The notes beneath the pieces were generated by a model. The model had not been told where the DNA came from. It ran no database searches and saw nothing but the letters and a program-made list of their open reading frames with translations. Positions 26,592 through 34,988 of a DNA stretch of 64,000 bases are shown one piece after another. The stretch's first letter is position 1; every line of letters begins with the position of its first letter. This stretch comes from JAVVVD01 sp036652795 (GTDB lineage Bacteria; Bacillota; Clostridia; Christensenellales; CAG-138): the NCBI GenBank assembly GCA_036652795.1, contig JAVVVD010000001.1:248001-312000 (forward strand), read 5' to 3'. The position numbers were made by a program, and so were the translations under genes.

Positions 26592-27338
26592 ATGCGTATT
26601 GTTAGAGTGATGGTTGATAATGAACGCTTTTATGCTGTGATGGCGGACAAGCTTATGCGCCTGTCTGCTGCGCCATATGAGGGATTTATATATGATGGCA
26701 GACAATATGATATAGCTGAGGCAACGCTGCTTGCGCCGGCGGAGCCAAGCAAGCTTGTTTGCATAGGTAAAAACTATTGGGCGCACGCGCAGGAAATGAA
26801 TGAGGGCAGTCCGGATGAACCGCTACTTTTTATCAAACCTAATACCTGCGTTATTGGGCATAATGGTGTAATATGCTATCCTGAAATAAGCCGCCGTGTG
26901 GATTATGAGGGCGAATTGGCAGTAGTGATAGGATCGCAGGCGTCAAATGTACAAGCGGGTCATGCCGCACAATACATATTTGGGTATACATGCGCCAATG
27001 ATGTTACTGCACGCGATATTCAAAAAGGGGATAAGCAATGGACGCGTGGAAAGGGCTTTGACACATTTTGCCCAATAGGCCCATGGATAGAAACAGAGCT
27101 TGACGCGCAGCATGCGCATATAATCACACGCCTAAACGGCGAAATACGGCAGGACTCAAATACCTTGCTCATGACGCATAGCATAGATAAGCTTGTATGC
27201 TATATAACCCAGTGTATGACACTGCTGCCTGGAGACATTGTGCTAACAGGTACGCCGGAGGGAATAGGTCCAATGCAACGCGGAGATACGGTTGAGGTTG
27301 AAATAGAAGGTATAGGGGTACTACAAAACACAATATGA
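26592..27338 (+). CDS. Fumarylacetoacetate hydrolase family protein
   Basis: FAH-fold metal enzyme of 248 residues, the size of small hydrolases and decarboxylases acting on beta-diketo or acylpyruvate compounds. The fold signatures are CIGKNYWAHAQEM, PLLFIKPNTCVIGH, the metal-ligand block DYEGELAVVIG, the GYTCANDVTARDIQ segment and the C-terminal LLPGDIVLTGTPEGIG. Residues outside these do not decide among acylpyruvase, oxaloacetate tautomerase or 2-hydroxyhepta-2,4-diene-1,7-dioate isomerase. ATG 26592 follows GTGAGGTG. Confidence 0.88.
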   Translation: MRIVRVMVDNERFYAVMADKLMRLSAAPYEGFIYDGRQYDIAEATLLAPAEPSKLVCIGKNYWAHAQEMNEGSPDEPLLFIKPNTCVIGHNGVICYPEISRRVDYEGELAVVIGSQASNVQAGHAAQYIFGYTCANDVTARDIQKGDKQWTRGKGFDTFCPIGPWIETELDAQHAHIITRLNGEIRQDSNTLLMTHSIDKLVCYITQCMTLLPGDIVLTGTPEGIGPMQRGDTVEVEIEGIGVLQNTI

Positions 27339-27359
27339 TATCGAATGGAGATAAGTGCA

Positions 27360-29087
27360 GTGGCAATGGACGGATTAAGCCTGTATGCTTCGACTATCGA
27401 AATAGCCGCGCTTGCAGGTGGAAAAATAGATAAAATACAGCAGCCCGAACGGGATGAGCTGATATTAAACATACGTAAAGACGGTGTAAATCACAGGCTG
27501 CTGCTTTCGGCATCAGCCTCACATTGCAGGGCGCAGCTTACAGATATAAAGCGTGATAACCCTGCGGAACCGCCGATGTTCTGCATGTTGCTGCGCAAAA
27601 AGCTTACAGGTGGGCGAATGATTTCGGCAGTACAGCCTAATTTTGATCGGGTGCTAAATATCACTATAGAAGCACAGAACGATCTGGGCGATACGGTTAA
27701 TTATACTCTTGTAGCGGAAATAATGGGAAAGTATTCGAACATAATTCTTGTAAATGAAAAGGGCATAGTCCTAGACGCAATACGCCATGTTGGCATTGGC
27801 GTATCCAACAAGCGCCTTGTGATGCCAGGCCTTACATATGAATTGCCGCCGCAGCAGGATAAACGCGATCCGCGACAAGCACAGGAAGCAGATTTTGTTG
27901 CAGTACTCACGGAAGCCGGAGGCAGGGTGGATAAGATGCTATCCAGTGCGTTCTTTGGACTTTCACCGGTTATGGCAGGAGAGCTGTGTGCGAGCGTATG
28001 TACAGTAAACGACTGTTCTGCCCTTACAGATGAAGAAGCCGAGGAACTTGCAAAGCATCTGCGTATATTTTATTTTGATCTTACGCAGGGGCGCTTTAAT
28101 CCATATCTTGTGCTAAATGAATATAATGAGCCGATGGGAGTGTTCCCATTTAAACCTAATTCTGAACATATAAAACAAATGCCTACATTAGCATCGGCAC
28201 TGGACTCATATTATGAACAATATGACATAGCTTCACGTATGCAACGGCACGGCGCATCAATACGACGCATTTTGCAAAACAACATCGATCGCTGCGAAAA
28301 AAAGCTTGCCCTCTACAATGAAGCAATAGATTCCGAAAAGGATACGGAAAAGCTAAAGCTTTTTGGCGAGCTGATAACCGCAAATCTGCATATGCTTAAA
28401 CAAGGCGCCGAAGAAGCGGCGCTGATTAACTACTATCTTGATCCGCCTGAGCCTATTGTAATACCACTTGAAAGGCAGCTATCACCAAATGATAATGCGC
28501 AGCGGTATTATAAACGTTACCAAAAGGCCAAGGCAGCCAAGGAGATGGCCTTTAAATACCGTGAGGAGACCTTGCGCGAGTTAGAATATCTTGACGGACA
28601 AATGGATAACCTTTCAAAATGCACCGCCATAGCTGAACTCAGCGAGCTGGGCGATGAGCTTTGCGAGCAAGGCTACATAAAACGCGATAAAAAGCGTAAG
28701 GCACAGAAGGTTCCGGCAACAAAACCGATGCACTTCATATCGTCCGATGGAACAGAGATATTTGTTGGCAAAAATAACCGCCAAAATGATTACCTTACGC
28801 TAAGGCTGGCCGACGGGGATGATTATTGGCTCCACACTAAAAATATACCGGGATCGCATGTTATAATTAAAAATTCAGCCCCTTCCAAGCAGACACTCTA
28901 TGAGGCGGCTATGCTAGCAGTATACTACAGCAAGGCACGAGGCAGTGAAAATGTGCCTGTGGATTTTACGCCGCGTAGATACGTTAAAAAGCCTGCTGGT
29001 GCAAAGCCAGGTATGGTTATATATACCACTAACCGCACGGCGTATGTAACGCCTGATGAGGTGCTCATAAAGTCGCTGAATACATAG
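27360..29087 (+). CDS. rqcH: Rqc2-like NFACT protein RqcH (FbpA)
   Basis: Ribosome quality control factor that binds stalled 50S-peptidyl-tRNA complexes and directs C-terminal Ala tailing; older name fibronectin-binding protein. About 575 residues: NFACT-N (MAMDGLSLYA start, CMLLRKKLTGG), a long coiled-coil middle (about 290-430), and NFACT-R with DYWLHTKNIPGSHVIIKN near the C-terminus. GTG 27360 is the likely start, with GGAG at 27347-27350; an in-frame ATG at 27345 precedes the ribosome site. Confidence 0.93.
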   Translation: MAMDGLSLYASTIEIAALAGGKIDKIQQPERDELILNIRKDGVNHRLLLSASASHCRAQLTDIKRDNPAEPPMFCMLLRKKLTGGRMISAVQPNFDRVLNITIEAQNDLGDTVNYTLVAEIMGKYSNIILVNEKGIVLDAIRHVGIGVSNKRLVMPGLTYELPPQQDKRDPRQAQEADFVAVLTEAGGRVDKMLSSAFFGLSPVMAGELCASVCTVNDCSALTDEEAEELAKHLRIFYFDLTQGRFNPYLVLNEYNEPMGVFPFKPNSEHIKQMPTLASALDSYYEQYDIASRMQRHGASIRRILQNNIDRCEKKLALYNEAIDSEKDTEKLKLFGELITANLHMLKQGAEEAALINYYLDPPEPIVIPLERQLSPNDNAQRYYKRYQKAKAAKEMAFKYREETLRELEYLDGQMDNLSKCTAIAELSELGDELCEQGYIKRDKKRKAQKVPATKPMHFISSDGTEIFVGKNNRQNDYLTLRLADGDDYWLHTKNIPGSHVIIKNSAPSKQTLYEAAMLAVYYSKARGSENVPVDFTPRRYVKKPAGAKPGMVIYTTNRTAYVTPDEVLIKSLNT

Positions 29088-29154
29088 GCACACCGGCATT
29101 TTTCACATTTGCGGCGAATATCCATATACAAAAACCGCGAATGGGGGATATTAT

Positions 29155-30102
29155 ATGTTAAAAAAGCTGGCTTGTGTGCTGTTATGTGCATTAATGCTAT
29201 GTGTGACGCTATCCGGATGTTCAAAGCCTGAGATGGTAATGGACGAATATGATTCCTTATCAGGTGAAGCAGGTTACCGTAGAACAGTGTTGTACTATCC
29301 CTCTGACGACGGCTTTATAGTTCCAATAATGAAGCTGATACCATGGGAGGAGGGGATAGGTAAAGCAGCTCTGAGCTATCTTACAGATACAACGGACAAT
29401 AAGATTAGCGCCTCTATGATGGGATTAAAAACAATAATACCTGAAGGTACTCAGGTGTCGCTGCAAATACGCGATAAGAACGCCATAGTTAACCTTGCTA
29501 AGCTTCCAGAGCTTGCAGATGCGTCCACAGAGCAGCAGCTTGTTACGGCTATAGTTAATACATTAAGCGAATTTCCCACAATAGATACCGTAAGTTTTAC
29601 GCTGGATGGCAAGTGCGTAAAGGCTCTGCCGCATGGTACGCGAATATCAGGCAGTATGAGTGCGTTTTCGCTTAATATAGAGAAGAGCGAACTTGCTGTA
29701 AGTACTGATGACGCATATGCAATGACATTGTATTTCCCCAATAAAACTGGCAGTCTCAATGTTCCTGTAACGCGCTATACCGAAATTGAGCCTACGCTGA
29801 GTAGCCGTATAACTGCCCTTATAGAAGGACCACGTACAGACAGATTGATGAACTGCTTCCCGGAAGGTACAAAGCTCATCAGTGCCGAAATAGTGAATAA
29901 TATAGCAAAGATCGATCTAAGCGCTGATTTTATAGCCGCAACAGAGCAAGATGGTATGTTGCTTGCCGCATATGACGCGCTGTATCTGACAGCTGCACAG
30001 GCCGGGGAAGTGTATGCACTTGAGATATTTGCTCAGGGCAAGCCAGTGGATATGTCTGCAATGGAGGTCAGCGCCCCGATGTATGTCAATGAGTTTAAAT
30101 AA
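29155..30102 (+). CDS. GerMN-domain lipoprotein
   Basis: Secreted lipoprotein, 315 residues. A signal peptide with lipobox LSGC makes C22 the lipidated residue. Two GerMN domains follow (about 55-165, with RRTVLYYPSDDGFIVPI; and about 185-300, with MTLYFPNKTGSLNVPVTRYTEIE, EGTKLISAEIVNNIAKIDLS). GerM of Bacillus acts in sporulation and germination. Ribosome site GGGGG at 29143-29147. It suggests, but does not prove, spore formation. Confidence 0.88.
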   Translation: MLKKLACVLLCALMLCVTLSGCSKPEMVMDEYDSLSGEAGYRRTVLYYPSDDGFIVPIMKLIPWEEGIGKAALSYLTDTTDNKISASMMGLKTIIPEGTQVSLQIRDKNAIVNLAKLPELADASTEQQLVTAIVNTLSEFPTIDTVSFTLDGKCVKALPHGTRISGSMSAFSLNIEKSELAVSTDDAYAMTLYFPNKTGSLNVPVTRYTEIEPTLSSRITALIEGPRTDRLMNCFPEGTKLISAEIVNNIAKIDLSADFIAATEQDGMLLAAYDALYLTAAQAGEVYALEIFAQGKPVDMSAMEVSAPMYVNEFK

Positions 30103-30136
30103 ATTACTATTAAACATATGATAAGGAGAAGTTTGA

Positions 30137-30742
30137 GTGAAGCTGATAATTGCATCAAACAACGCACATAAAGTGATGGAGATCAAAGCCATCCTCGCAC
30201 CCTATTTTAGCAGTATACTTTCCCTCGCGGATGCTGGGTTAAAAATAGACGTTGTAGAGGATGGCAACACATTTGAAGCGAACGCAATTAAAAAAGCCGT
30301 TGAGGTGCTTGCACTAGTACAGAATCAGGACATTGCCGTGCTATCTGACGACAGCGGACTTATGGTGGACGCAATTAACGGTGCTCCTGGCGTGTACAGC
30401 GCACGATTTGCCGGAGAAGGTCACGATGATGAAGGCAACAATCGAAAGCTGTTGCAGCTTATGAATGATATTCCCGATGCACAGCGTACGTGTAGATTTG
30501 TAAGCGTTGTGGCTTTGGCCAGAAATAATAATATGCCAACGCTTATCGCCAGGGGCAGTGTTGAGGGGCGTCTACTGTGGCAGTATCGTGGGAATAACGG
30601 CTTTGGCTATGACCCGCTGTTTTTGTATGAACCACTTCAAAAGTCATTTGCTGAACTTAACGCAGAGGAAAAAAATACGATAAGCCACAGAAAACAGGCT
30701 CTTGAAGCGCTGCGCAAACAATTGGAAAACGAAATACAATGA
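30137..30742 (+). CDS. rdgB: XTP/dITP diphosphatase (RdgB/HAM1)
   Basis: House-cleaning pyrophosphatase that removes non-canonical purine NTPs. 201 residues with the substrate motif ASNNAHKVMEI at the start, SDDSGLMVDAINGAPGVYSARFAG in the middle and GFGYDPLF plus SHRKQAL at the end. GTG start at 30137 with AAGGAG 8 bases upstream. Overlaps the next gene by ATGA. Confidence 0.95.
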   Translation: MKLIIASNNAHKVMEIKAILAPYFSSILSLADAGLKIDVVEDGNTFEANAIKKAVEVLALVQNQDIAVLSDDSGLMVDAINGAPGVYSARFAGEGHDDEGNNRKLLQLMNDIPDAQRTCRFVSVVALARNNNMPTLIARGSVEGRLLWQYRGNNGFGYDPLFLYEPLQKSFAELNAEEKNTISHRKQALEALRKQLENEIQ

Positions 30743-31212
30743 AGATAGGTGTTATTGCAGATACTCATGGCGATACTCTTGCGTTACGGCGCGCGTTAGG
30801 CAGCCTTAAGGATGCGGAAGCCTGGATACATCTGGGGGATGTCGTTTCAGATGCAGCATTGCTTAGAAAACAATCTGGTGTTGCTGTATATAGCGTACGC
30901 GGAAATTGCGATTTTAGCGCATCAGCGGAGCTTGAACGGATTATAGAGCTTTGCGGTGTGCGTTTGTTTGCAGTTCATGGGCACAGCTATCATGTTGACT
31001 ATGACCGTTCGGAGCTTTCCTATAGGGCGCAGGAGCTTGGCTGCATTGCGGCGCTCTATGGTCATACCCATATTTCACTAATTGAAAATGATGGTCGCAC
31101 GCTAATGATAAATCCAGGCAGTCCATCAAAACCGCGGCATGGGCGAATGCCATCCATAGCTGTACTGGAAATCAGTAATGGAGATATAAGTGCCAGAATA
31201 ATGACAATATAA
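30739..31212 (+). CDS. YfcE/MJ0936-family metallophosphoesterase
   Basis: 157-residue calcineurin-like phosphodiesterase with all five metal-site motifs: DTHGD, GDVVSD, GNCD, HGH and GHTH. Family members hydrolyse phosphodiesters; the natural substrate is unclear. Coupled to rdgB by the ATGA overlap, an arrangement common in Clostridia. Confidence 0.93.
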   Translation: MKIGVIADTHGDTLALRRALGSLKDAEAWIHLGDVVSDAALLRKQSGVAVYSVRGNCDFSASAELERIIELCGVRLFAVHGHSYHVDYDRSELSYRAQELGCIAALYGHTHISLIENDGRTLMINPGSPSKPRHGRMPSIAVLEISNGDISARIMTI

Positions 31213-31241
31213 AAATGCCGTATAGCGACCTCTTTACAGGC

Positions 31242-32063
31242 CTAACCATGTGTGCGCCATAATATAAGACGTTTTTCTGCGTATGCTACGCCATAGTACA
31301 TCAGCGCAGCAAGTGCGCATAACACAACTATACTTGCCATAACAAGATCCAATTGAAATACCTGTCCACCATATACGATAAGATAACCCAATCCGGCTTT
31401 TGATACCAGATATTCGCCAACTATAACACCTACCCAACTCATGCCAACGCTTATTTTTAGTGCACTCATTATTGTTGGTATGGAGGCAGGCAATACAACC
31501 ATACCCAGTATTTGCAGTTTGCTTGCGCCTAGAGTACGCATCAACATCTGCTTTTCACCTGTAATTTCATTAAAACCAGATAAAACGCTCATTATTGTGA
31601 CTATTAGTGATATCAATAGCGCCATAACGATTATGCTCTTAATTCCTGCGCCACACCACACGATTAGTATAGGCCCTAAAGCAATCTTAGGCAGCGCATT
31701 TAACACCACAAGATATGGATCAAGTATGCGTGAAAGCGTGCTGCTCCACCATAGCAATATAGCCATAAGTGTACCAAATGCTGTTCCAAGTAAAAAACCA
31801 ACTATGGTTTCAAATAGTGTTACACCAATGTGCATGAACAGATCTCCGCTCTGGTATAATCTGATTATCGTTTGTATGAACCTTGATGGCGAGCTTGCAA
31901 TAAACGAATCTATCACACCGATGCGCGCGAAAAGCTCCCAAAGTCCTATTATAACTATGAGCAGTATATATTGCATCGCCACAACAAACCGATCTCTTTG
32001 CTTTATACCCATAAGATACCTGGTATGTTCAGGCGAATATGCGGACCGATTATGCTTCACCAT
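31242..32063 (-). CDS. ABC transporter permease (NitT/TauT/thiamine-precursor type)
   Basis: 273-residue inner-membrane permease with six predicted segments and the BPD_transp_1 loop (EKQMLMRTLGASKLQILGMVVLPASIP) that docks to the ATPase. Related importers move taurine, sulfonates, nitrate or the thiamine precursor HMP. ATG 32063 is 7 bases from AGGAG, inside the end of the ATPase gene; an upstream extension to 32126 has no ribosome site. No periplasmic binding protein gene is present next to it. Confidence 0.88.
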   Translation of the reverse strand: MVKHNRSAYSPEHTRYLMGIKQRDRFVVAMQYILLIVIIGLWELFARIGVIDSFIASSPSRFIQTIIRLYQSGDLFMHIGVTLFETIVGFLLGTAFGTLMAILLWWSSTLSRILDPYLVVLNALPKIALGPILIVWCGAGIKSIIVMALLISLIVTIMSVLSGFNEITGEKQMLMRTLGASKLQILGMVVLPASIPTIMSALKISVGMSWVGVIVGEYLVSKAGLGYLIVYGGQVFQLDLVMASIVVLCALAALMYYGVAYAEKRLILWRTHG

Positions 32064-32799
32064 CATCAAGCTCCTTCCATATAGTGTCGAAATAATCCTT
32101 GAATTCTGGAGCGTTGCGCCGCGCAATAGGCGAGGGCGGAGCGCTTAACTTGATAATATGTTGATTTTTGAGGGATGCCGGTCGCTTTGAAAATACCAAT
32201 ATGCGATCGCTCATTGATATGGCCTCGGATATGTCATGCGTTACTAATATGGCCGTTTTATGCTGTGATTTAATTATAGAGTATATATCATCAGATATTT
32301 TAAGCCGCGTTTGAAAGTCCAATGCTGAGAATGGCTCATCCAAAAGTAATATTTGTGGAGAAACCGCAAGTGTGCGTATGAGCGCAACCTTTTGTCTCAT
32401 GCCACCGGATAGTTGCCTAGGATAATGATTGCGAAACTCGCTTAACCCTGCGCTATCGAGTAGCCTGAGTGCATAGGACCTGGTATCATCACTTAACATG
32501 TGCTTTACCTGAAGCCCAAGTATTATATTGCCCTCTATAGTGCGCCAATCCAGTAAATGATCGTGCTGAAGCATATATCCAGGTGAGTTGTCCTGAATAT
32601 ATACGCTGCCTTTTGTGGGCTTTATTAGCCCAGACAGCAGTGAGAGTATACTGGTTTTGCCGCATCCAGACGGACCGACTATCGCCACAAATTCACCATT
32701 ACATACATCGAAACTAAGATTTTCTATGGCAAGCGTTTCTGCTGTTTTTTCATGATAAATTAAGCTGACGTTTTTAACCTCAACTGTATTTTCTGCCAT
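32050..32799 (-). CDS. ABC transporter ATP-binding protein (NitT/TauT type)
   Basis: 249 residues: Walker A GPSGCGKTS, Q-loop (GYMLQHD), signature LSGGMRQK, Walker B LLLDEPFSALD, and the H-loop in LVTHDISEA. Pairs with the permease, which it overlaps by 14 bases. ATG 32799 is 5 bases from the complement of CCTCC (32805-32809). The family label is from sequence similarity to SsuB/TauB/ThiZ; the substrate cannot be told. Confidence 0.92.
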   Translation of the reverse strand: MAENTVEVKNVSLIYHEKTAETLAIENLSFDVCNGEFVAIVGPSGCGKTSILSLLSGLIKPTKGSVYIQDNSPGYMLQHDHLLDWRTIEGNIILGLQVKHMLSDDTRSYALRLLDSAGLSEFRNHYPRQLSGGMRQKVALIRTLAVSPQILLLDEPFSALDFQTRLKISDDIYSIIKSQHKTAILVTHDISEAISMSDRILVFSKRPASLKNQHIIKLSAPPSPIARRNAPEFKDYFDTIWKELDDGEA

Positions 32800-32905
32800 G
32801 AGAGCCTCCAAATAAGCTTATATCATACAGTGTATTCCGTAACTTAACATAGGGTGAACAAGATAAAATTGATTTGCGTATATATGTGAGTGAGGGGGGA
32901 TGCAT

Positions 32906-33091
32906 ATGCAAACTCGTCCATCTACGGTATATATAAAGCGAAAATGCGTAAAAAGAAGAAGTCTACGCTCAACACTGGTGTTCATAGGAGTGCTGCTTTT
33001 ACTGTTGTCAATTGAGGTGGATACATTATTGGCATTGATAATTGCAGGCGCTGTGATGCTGTCGGCGCGGTACTGGCTAGCTAGAAACTAA
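32906..33091 (+). CDS. Small membrane protein, function unknown
   Basis: 61 residues with a strongly basic N-terminus (KRKCVKRRSLRS) followed by two adjacent hydrophobic helices (about residues 24-38 and 40-56). The GGGGGG ribosome site (32894-32899) favours ATG 32906 over ATG 32900. Divergent from the ABC transporter. No recognised family. Confidence 0.65.
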   Translation: MQTRPSTVYIKRKCVKRRSLRSTLVFIGVLLLLLSIEVDTLLALIIAGAVMLSARYWLARN

Positions 33092-33118
33092 AAAAACTAC
33101 CCCCCATTAGGGGGTAGT
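33091..33118 (-). terminator. Terminator after rpmB
   Basis: Nine-bp stem of ACTACCCCC with GGGGGTAGT (33096-33104 and 33110-33118), loop CATTA. On the minus strand it is followed by a run of T (complement of 33091-33095), so it ends rpmB transcription. It also follows the stop of the small membrane protein gene but lacks a T run on the plus strand. Confidence 0.85.
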
Positions 33119-33140
33119 AAATGTGATGACGTGTCTATAC

Positions 33141-33329
33141 TCAGTTGCGCTCGACCTTGCCGGAACGAAGGCAGCGAGTGCAAACGTCCATCTTACGCGG
33201 CGTACCGTTTACGACCACGTTGACGCGCTGGATGTTGGGAGCCCAAGCGCGCTTGGTCTTCCGGTTGGAGTGACTGACCAGATTCCCGCTCATGACACCC
33301 TTGTTGCATACTTCACAAAACTTACCCAT
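33141..33329 (-). CDS. rpmB: 50S ribosomal protein L28
   Basis: 62-residue L28 with the zinc-ribbon cysteines still present (CEVC near the start, CTRC near the end), the form that needs zinc. The core SHSNRKTKRAWAPNIQRV is typical. AAGGAGGTG lies just upstream of ATG. Single-gene unit with its own promoter and terminator. Confidence 0.97.
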   Translation of the reverse strand: MGKFCEVCNKGVMSGNLVSHSNRKTKRAWAPNIQRVNVVVNGTPRKMDVCTRCLRSGKVERN

Positions 33330-33381
33330 GCTTTAACACCTCCTTACCGACTGTAAGCGTAGCTTAAAATCAAACATTGTT

Positions 33382-33410
33382 ATTATAATACCTACGGCAT
33401 GGTTTGGCAA
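33382..33410 (-). promoter_or_regulatory. Promoter of rpmB
   Basis: Minus strand: -35 TTGCCA (33410-33405), 17-base spacer, -10 TATAAT (33387-33382); the leader to ATG 33329 is about 46 bases. Confidence 0.8.
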
Positions 33411-33443
33411 GCATAATTATCTATTGAGCTGTTTATGTGCAGA

Positions 33444-34010
33444 CTATGCAGTTAAATGCTCGATAAGTATCTTTAATCCTATGCCTATCAATATCACACC
33501 ACCAATAAGTTCGGCATGCTTTTTAAACAGCTTGCCCATCTTTTTGCCAATATACACGCCCAGAGCTGAAAGGAAAAAAGTAACTACACCTATAAGAATA
33601 CCGCAAAACCAGATATTGATGTCGGCAAATCCAAGACTTGCACCAACCGCAAGTGCATCAATGCTGGTTGCTATTGCCATAAGTAAGAGTGTTTTTGTTA
33701 AAAACGGATTTGCAGAAGCTTTTTCGATGTCATTTTTGCTATTTAATGCGCCGATTATCATACGGATACCGATGAATGAGAGAAGGGCAAAAGCAATCCA
33801 ATGATCCACAGATTCAACATAGCCACTTACAGTTTTTACAAGCATCCAGCCGATAACAGGCATTATAAATTGAAATACACCAAAAAAAGCGGCAAGCTTT
33901 ATCACATCGCGCTTACGTGGATTGTTAACGAGGATTCCGCTTGTTACGGCTACCGCCATGGCGTCCATGGATAAGGCGATGGCGATCAGCAGCAGCGAGA
34001 TAATATCCAT
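33444..34010 (-). CDS. mntP: Manganese efflux pump MntP
   Basis: 188-residue membrane protein with six predicted segments in two DUF204 repeats. The repeat signatures with membrane aspartates are visible: LSMDAMAVAVTSG in the first helix and TSIDALAVGASLG in the fourth. It exports Mn2+ in other bacteria. Only a short leader separates it from the tRNA cluster terminator, and no yybP-ykoY riboswitch fits in that space. Confidence 0.93.
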   Translation of the reverse strand: MDIISLLLIAIALSMDAMAVAVTSGILVNNPRKRDVIKLAAFFGVFQFIMPVIGWMLVKTVSGYVESVDHWIAFALLSFIGIRMIIGALNSKNDIEKASANPFLTKTLLLMAIATSIDALAVGASLGFADINIWFCGILIGVVTFFLSALGVYIGKKMGKLFKKHAELIGGVILIGIGLKILIEHLTA

Positions 34011-34060
34011 TATTGCCTCTTTTTTCTACATAATGGGGGAAAGGGGGAGCTTATTTAGTT

Positions 34061-34091
34061 AAAAAAGAGACCCCCTGAAAGAAGCCTCTTT
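34061..34091 (-). terminator. Terminator of the tRNA cluster
   Basis: On the minus strand AAAGAG (34091-34086) pairs with CTCTTT (34069-34064), followed by T residues (complement of 34061-34066). The loop is long, about 16 bases. It begins at the CCA end of tRNA-Leu. Confidence 0.65.
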
Positions 34092-34177
34092 GGTGCGGGA
34101 AACAGGACTTGAACCTGCATGCTGTTACCAGCACACGGACCTGAACCGTGCGCGTCTGCCAATTCCGCCATTCCCGC
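34091..34177 (-). tRNA. tRNA-Leu (CAG)
   Basis: 87 nt with the long variable arm of class II tRNA. Acceptor GCGGGAA/TTCCCGC, anticodon loop TTCAGGT (CAG), T-arm GGTTCAAGTCC, discriminator A, encoded CCA. Last of eight clustered tRNAs. Confidence 0.96.
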
Positions 34178-34187
34178 AGAAAAAAAT

Positions 34188-34272
<85 letters not shown>

Positions 34273-34292
34273 ACGGCAAAATTTTGTATCAA

Positions 34293-34368
34293 TGGAGCTG
34301 GTGATGGGACTCGAACCCGCAACCTGCTGATTACAAATCAGCTGCTCTGCCAATTGAGCTACACCAGC
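34293..34368 (-). tRNA. tRNA-Thr (TGT)
   Basis: 76 nt. Acceptor GCTGGTG/CACCAGC, anticodon stem GCTGA/TCAGC with loop TTTGTAA (TGT), T-arm GGTTCGAGTCC, discriminator T, encoded CCA. Confidence 0.96.
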
Positions 34369-34382
34369 ACACACTGTCAGGT

Positions 34383-34458
34383 TGGTGCCTCAGAGTGGGC
34401 TTGAACCACCGACACAGGGATTTTCAGTCCCTTGCTCTACCAACTGAGCTACCGAGGC
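34383..34458 (-). tRNA. tRNA-Phe (GAA)
   Basis: 76 nt. Acceptor GCCTCGG/CTGAGGC, anticodon stem AGGGA/TCCCT with loop CTGAAAA (GAA), T-arm GGTTCAAGCC, discriminator A, encoded CCA. Confidence 0.96.
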
Positions 34459-34462
34459 TAAT

Positions 34463-34539
34463 TGGCGATCCGGAGGGGGCTCGAACCCCTGACCTCCAGC
34501 GTGACAGGCTGGCATTCTAACCAACTGAACTACCGGACC
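34463..34539 (-). tRNA. tRNA-Asp (GTC)
   Basis: 77 nt. Acceptor GGTCCGG/CCGGATC, anticodon stem CCAGC/GCTGG with loop CTGTCAC (GTC), T-arm GGTTCGAGCC, discriminator G as required for Asp, encoded CCA. Confidence 0.96.
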
Positions 34540-34562
34540 GCGTTGACGCGCTAAATTTAAAA

Positions 34563-34639
34563 TGGTGGGCCTTCAGGGACTCGAACCCCGGACCAATCGG
34601 TTATGAGCCGACCGCTCTGACCAACTGAGCTAAAGGCCC
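34563..34639 (-). tRNA. tRNA with CAT anticodon (Ile2 or elongator Met)
   Basis: 77 nt. Acceptor GGGCCTT/AAGGCCC, anticodon stem GTCGG/CCGAT with loop CTCATAA (CAT), discriminator A, encoded CCA. G1-C72 pairs, so it is not the initiator. The body (GGGCCTTTAGCTCAG, GGCTCATAACC) resembles tRNA-Ile2, whose C34 is changed to lysidine to read ATA codons, more than elongator Met, but the two cannot be separated with certainty from sequence alone. Confidence 0.88.
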
Positions 34640-34661
34640 ATTTTAAACTTAAACAAAAACT

Positions 34662-34736
34662 TGGTGACCCCTAGGAGACTTGAACTCCTGTTACCGCCGT
34701 GAAAGGGCGGTGTCTTAACCACTTGACCAAGGGGCC
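34662..34736 (-). tRNA. tRNA-Glu (TTC)
   Basis: 75 nt. Acceptor GGCCCCT/AGGGGTC, anticodon stem CCGCC/GGCGG with loop CTTTCAC (TTC), T-arm AGTTCAAGTCT, discriminator A, encoded CCA. Confidence 0.95.
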
Positions 34737-34742
34737 AAATTT

Positions 34743-34819
34743 TGGTCGGGGTGAAGGGATTTGAACCCCCGGCCCCATGCTCCCAAAGCACGTGCGCTAC
34801 CGAACTGCGCTACACCCCG
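34743..34819 (-). tRNA. tRNA-Pro (TGG)
   Basis: 77 nt. Acceptor CGGGGTG/CACCCCG, anticodon stem CGTGC/GCATG with loop TTTGGGA (TGG), T-arm GGTTCAAATCC, discriminator A, encoded CCA. First gene of the cluster. Confidence 0.95.
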
Positions 34820-34836
34820 CTTACGCGACGCTAATA

Positions 34837-34865
34837 AATATAACGTATTTTGTAATGATTGTCAA
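34837..34865 (-). promoter_or_regulatory. Promoter of the tRNA cluster
   Basis: Minus strand: consensus -35 TTGACA (34865-34860), 17-base spacer, -10 TATATT (34842-34837). It is about 18 bases before the 5' end of tRNA-Pro and would drive all eight tRNAs. Confidence 0.88.
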
Positions 34866-34922
34866 CTGATTTTATTAATTAGTGTATATTCGGTTATATT
34901 GACGTTTATCTTGGCGTTCAAC

Positions 34923-34951
34923 TTGCACTCAATACCTATAGAAGATATAAT
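34923..34951 (+). promoter_or_regulatory. Promoter of miaB
   Basis: -35 TTGCAC (34923-34928), 17-base spacer, -10 TATAAT (34946-34951), about 38 bases before ATG 34989. Probably the promoter for the whole miaB-mutSL-miaA-hfq group. Confidence 0.8.
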
Positions 34952-34988
34952 AAACTAATTATGATTTTATTTGCGGTAGAGGTATAAA

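Noticed and set aside
31441..32148. 235-codon plus-strand open frame over the ABC permease
   Set aside because: Antisense shadow of the permease; no ribosome site or recognisable motif.
32800..32905. TPP or other riboswitch upstream of the ABC transporter
   Set aside because: The short leader shows no TPP-type core or other motif I recognise.
34011..34060. yybP-ykoY Mn riboswitch upstream of mntP
   Set aside because: Only about 50 bases lie between mntP and the tRNA terminator; too short and with no matching core.
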